DNA from: Papilionanthe hookeriana x Papilionanthe teres
Lineage: Eukaryota > Streptophyta > Magnoliopsida > Asparagales > Orchidaceae
Length of the DNA stretch: 64,000 nt
NCBI GenBank assembly: GCA_022702705.1
Contig: CM040423.1
Location: 44,899,575-44,963,574 of the forward strand
Direction of reading: 5' to 3'
Shown piece after piece: positions 60,701 to 64,000 of this stretch. The number at the start of each line of letters is the position of its first letter. Position 1 is the first letter of the stretch. Made by a program: the position numbers and the translations under genes. The notes under the pieces are model-generated. The model did no database searches. It worked only from the letters and a program-made list of their open reading frames with translations, and was not told where the DNA came from.

Positions 60701-61245
60701 ATACAGGGCAATCCTAAATAAGATAAATTTAGACTTTTCATATTTGTAGCCTACTTTCTAAGTGCCTAGTTGAGGAAGGTCCAATATGTACGAGATGAGA
60801 CTCTTTTGTGTCTTTTCTGGAAGTCCATATTTTAATCATTGGAGCATTAAATTCAACTCAGATATCTGTCGACATTTGTTCAGGCGAGATGGATGAACCA
60901 CGGTGTTGGAAATTGTCTTAGAAGCTTTGTTGGAAAGAACATCCTATAATAGGATTCAGTTCGACGAGGCTTCTCCTGAGTGGTTGTGCTTCGGTGTGGT
61001 CCAGTTTTTCATAGATGACGTCACAGAGTTGATTCTTGCTTATATACTTGTTTATCCATTTATAGTTTCAGTTATGATTTTGCCAAAACGGGATGTATAC
61101 ATATTCTATTAAGACGTATTTTAGAATGCCAACCCTAGTAGGATTGACTTACTTGGAGATTACAATGTTTCCACGACCTTCAATGTGGTCGATCTGACAC
61201 TATATGATAAGGAGATAGAAGCTCCTCTCCCTAATCCCGGGAGAT

Positions 61246-62126
61246 TGACACAGAAGGTTACCGCATACGGAATACAGTAGCTACTACACTACCGCAAGAT
61301 TTCGTAATCGCAGTAGATAGGTCGAAATAATCATGCTTTTCTTTCTTATTATCCTTCATTCTTTTTTAGTCCTTTCCTATATGTGTGTTGCATTAGGGTT
61401 TATAATTCAATTTTGGCTTAGATTTTTGTCAGGACAGTCGTCGACGTTTGTTTCTCCGTTCGAGGGCTATATCCAAGAGTTTGAGTGGTGCTCCGGTTGT
61501 ATCTCTCTTTCAAGGTGGTGTTTATCTTCTCTATCTCTTTCCGAATCCTTCCCTTATCGCTCTCGATCACCCTTCATTGCTACAATTGTCTCCAAATAAG
61601 TACACCTCATTATCTTCTTTGCAGTTTCCCCAATCTAGTCACTTGTCCTCGTTGCTGCCACCCCAAACACCCGTCCTCTTGCTGTCCTGTAGTTCCCCAC
61701 ATCCACCGTTGTTTCCGCCGACATTCCTTCTCACTGTATCTGCATGAAAACAGTCTTTTCCTATTATTTTCTGATGTTCCAGCCATACAACCATCCATTT
61801 CTCTCCTTCTAGTTTGCTGCCCTTACAGGGACTTCTCTCCTTCGTTGTCGCCGCCAGACCCTTTGCCGTCTCCGCGCCTCCTAGCCTTCACCCACTCTTT
61901 GCTACCTCGTCGGGGTTGAGGAGGGGGGGGGGGGGCATCACTGATCACTTCAACTATCCCAAGATTCCACCCTAGTTTATTATTTGTGTCTTGTCTGCTG
62001 CTATTTTTTATTTTTTGGTGTCGTGTTATTATATTTTTTCATTTCAAGTGTGTTGATTGTTACCGCTTCGTTGCTTCAAATAATAATATTTTCTTTTCTA
62101 TTATGGTTTGGGTTACATCTGATATC
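61246..62126 (+). repeat. Gag-only element 2, 3' LTR
   Basis: About 880 bp, diverged partner of 58901-59675. It contains a poly-G run at about 61921-61935 and ends ACATCTGATATCA. Confidence 0.68.
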
Positions 62127-62273
62127 ATCGTCATCTCTTGAATCGTAGGTGCACATCTTTATGTATTTGTGTGAGTGATTAGTGTTATATTGCTTTGATT
62201 TGAGGTTCAAGAAATAAAATTTATTCTTGTCCTAATTTCTTTGGAAAAGTATGCCCATTTTGATGTATTAAAT

Positions 62274-62616
62274 TGATGTTCAAATTGACACGATTTTTCA
62301 GGGAAGTTAGGTCCAACACATTTTATTGTACGAACACCAAATCAAAACAAAATAAAACGAATACATAAAGGATAAACACCAATTACTCAACCTACAATTC
62401 GAGAGATAATTGATCTCTCCCAATTCCTACAATTCGAGAGATGAAATCTCTCCCAAACTCTAACCCAATTACTCAATGACAACATTTATCTTTTGTACCT
62501 AACTCTAAACCTATTAGGGTCTAATTATATTAAAATAATGATAAATAATGAAAAACTAAATTGCTCTTAGGCATACCAAAGATAAAATTGCCCTTAGGTT
62601 AGACATTGGTGTACCA
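62274..62616 (-). repeat. Inverted LTR copy
   Basis: On the minus strand it starts TGGTACACCAATG and ends TGAACATCA, with CTAAGGGCAATTTTATCTTT, GGGAGAGATTTCATCTCTCG and GAATTGTAGGAATTGGGAGA in the same order as the plus-strand LTR at 56778. Confidence 0.7.
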
Positions 62617-62689
62617 ATACTCTCCTCTCAAAAGACACATTATCGTCAATGTCAAAAAAAATGAAGGTATTTCTTCTCCACCGCTTCTT

Positions 62690-63770
62690 CCTCCGAATCC
62701 TCACTACTTGCCTCCTCCCCTCACAAACTAAAAGGACCTCGAGCGTGAGATCTTGCATTGTTGGTCTTGGGCATACTTCTCATCACATCAGAAACATATT
62801 CTCTATTTCTCGTCTTGCACCTCTTCCTCTGTGAGGCGCTTGATGTTGTTCTCGGAATGGGCCCTTGTATCCCTCTTCAGCATCTCCTTCTAAAATGGCA
62901 CATTTCGGGTCCTCGATGTCATGGTTGTCGAGGTATTCTTGTGGAATCCTCCCATGGTGTTGCTTTAGTTAGTCTTCTTCATCTTGTTCTTCTCTTCTAC
63001 CATCTGGGCGAGCTCCATCGCCTCCCTTATTCCTGCCGTCTCAATAGTTCGAGTATTGCCCGTATGTTGGGCTTTAGGCTTCTCATGAATTTTCCATCCA
63101 ATCCTACATCATAAATCCCTCTCAGCTGTGCTGACAATTGCTTGAATATCTCCCCATATTCTGTGACAATCCTCTTCCGAGTCGAGACATAAAATTCTTC
63201 ATGTATGTCTCATTCTCTAATGGCTCGGGAATGTTCCAACAAACAATCTTTGAATTCCTCCCACGAACGGATCAAATATCTAGACTCCCTCCACTGAAAC
63301 CATTCTACAGTTTCCCTCAAAATATAGAGTTTTTCCCTCCAAAAATCTTGCCGCCATGAGTTTCTTCCCCCGAATAATTCATTCACCGTGAAGTATCACT
63401 TCAATTGATACATCCCTCTCATGTGTGTCTTCTCTCTTGGAGATCGACATCTTCAACTTCTTAAACATAGCATTTCCACCCCAACTTCCTCTCCCTTCAC
63501 TATTTTCCCACATGTATCGAGGGTAAAACTCCCTTCTTCGATTATAGTCATACCCTATTCTGGTTTCTCTCCATTCGTTTTTGTGCTCCTCCTTACCCTT
63601 GCATTACATAACCCTTTCTATATATTTCAGCCCAACTGCCTTCTACGGAAATCTCTAATATATCCCTGTCGGAGCCGCAAGAGGAGGTTCTTGATGTTTG
63701 ATGCTTTCTTTGTGTTCTTCTTGTCCGATCTCTTTCCCTTTCAATTTAGTCAATAAATCTTCATTCAACC
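62690..63770 (-). pseudogene. Ty3/gypsy gag remnant
   Basis: Minus-strand frames show REKLYILRETVEWFQWRESR then SWEEFKDCLLEHSRA (about 63310-63220), the classic retrotransposon gag core, then RIVTEYGEIFKQLSAQLRGI and GKFMRSLKPNIRAILELLRR (63180-63050), and a damaged zinc knuckle, F-stop-CDEKYAQDQQC (about 62790-62755). Known as the Retrotrans_gag family of chromovirus-like elements. Contains stops. Confidence 0.7.
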
Positions 63771-63844
63771 CTAAGGTAGGGTTCACAAACTAAACATTCG
63801 TCAGGGCCTTAGCTTCCTCAACATATCCTCCAAGCTCTCAAATC

Positions 63845-64000
63845 GGCTCTCAGATCGGCGCTTGAAGTTGCCCTTGGAACGGGCCCGCATATCCCTCTCC
63901 TTTGGCGCCTCCTTCTGAAATGACTTGGTTCAAGTTCTCGATGTCGTTGTTGTCGAGGTACTATTGTGGAATCCTACGATGGTGTCTCTTTTGTTGGTCT
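63845..64000 (-). repeat. Second copy of a gag segment
   Basis: Repeats 62845-62990 with a period close to 1.0 kb (shared GATGTC.T.GTTGTCGAGGTA and TTGTGGAATCCT), indicating a partial tandem duplication of gag or a second gag copy entering from the right. Confidence 0.65.

Larger units (their letters stand above)
58901..62126 (+). mobile_element. Gag-only (TR-GAG-like) LTR element 2, nested
   Basis: LTRs 58901-59675 and 61246-62126 start TGAC and end TTTCA or ATATCA. They share TTGGCTTAGATTTTTTTTAG / TTGGCTTAGATTTTTGTCAG and GGACAGTCGTTGGCGTTCGT-like blocks. A purine tract (CCCGGGAGAT) precedes the right LTR. The interior is about 1.57 kb and has one gag-like region and no pol. It sits inside the 3' LTR of the 56778-62273 element. 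Blocks after the primer site (TAGCCTAACTTTAGTCTTAT) match those of gag-only element 1, so the two are related. Confidence 0.72.
56778..62273 (+). mobile_element. Chromovirus-type LTR element, internally deleted, interrupted by another element
   Basis: The 5' LTR is 56778-57120. The 3' LTR is in two pieces, 58730-58900 and 62127-62273, split by a nested element. The primer site is TGGTATCAGAGC at 57124-57135. The interior is only about 1.6 kb and lacks protease, RT and integrase, but its right end keeps a chromodomain-like motif followed by a purine tract (GCAAGGGGGAG, 58714-58724). Inferred: a deletion derivative of a Ty3/gypsy chromovirus. Confidence 0.68.
62274..64000 (-). mobile_element. 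Related LTR element in inverted orientation, runs off the window
   Basis: The 3' LTR at 62274-62616 is the reverse complement of the LTR family at 56778-57120 and abuts it tail to tail. The complement of a polypurine tract (ACTCTCCTCTCAAAAGA, 62619-62635) marks the inner edge. The interior on the minus strand carries gag only about 130 bp from the tract, so pol is missing at this end. The 5' LTR lies outside the window. Confidence 0.65.

Noticed and set aside
1..64000. CRISPR arrays, bacterial operons, tRNA or rRNA genes
   Set aside because: The direct repeats present are microsatellites, LTRs or tandem duplications without regular spacers. No cloverleaf or rRNA core sequence was recognised; the TGGTATCAGAGC sites are retrotransposon primer sites, not tRNA genes.

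Overview
This is nuclear DNA from a flowering plant. It is AT-rich, has spliced genes with canonical plant splice sites, and is packed with plant-type LTR retrotransposons, LINEs and small inverted-repeat elements. The sequence alone does not fix the species. I recognise two host genes, placed head to head about 4 kb apart.

Minus strand, 8.7-11.2 kb: a two-exon gene for a small membrane-anchored protein with an alpha-crystallin/HSP20-like domain, of the plant RTM2-like family. Its single intron appears to be of the rare GC-AG type and carries two small DNA transposons.

Plus strand, 15.2 kb to beyond 55.9 kb: gamma-tubulin complex component 6 (GCP6), the microtubule-nucleation subunit of the Spc97/Spc98 family. 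Ten exons give about 1,072 residues in one continuous open frame. The last C-terminal exons lie past the window or are missing. The exons total only 3.2 kb, spread over about 41 kb. Intron 4 alone is 27.9 kb, intron 9 is 5.7 kb, and intron 10 is over 8 kb.

The introns hold a layered record of insertions. In intron 4 an RTE-type LINE was split by a Ty3/gypsy element (5-bp target duplication TGTCA on both sides), and that element was later split by a Ty1/copia element. Also in intron 4 are a gypsy gag-protease relic and a gag-only LTR element. Intron 9 holds an L1-type LINE that has ORF1 but no ORF2, followed by a long compound microsatellite. Intron 10 and the rest of the window hold a decayed chromovirus-type LTR element, a second gag-only element nested in one of its LTRs, and an inverted relative running off the right end. 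One hAT-type small element family occurs in introns of both host genes, and a second inverted-repeat family recurs in GCP6 introns 1, 2 and 10.

Positions 1-8.7 kb hold no gene I can support: degenerate tandem repeats, probable old LTR remnants and a short hairpin element. I found no tRNA, rRNA, CRISPR array or bacterial-type system. The most notable things are the TE-inflated GCP6 gene, the datable nest of insertions, and the set of gag-only or ORF1-only retroelements.
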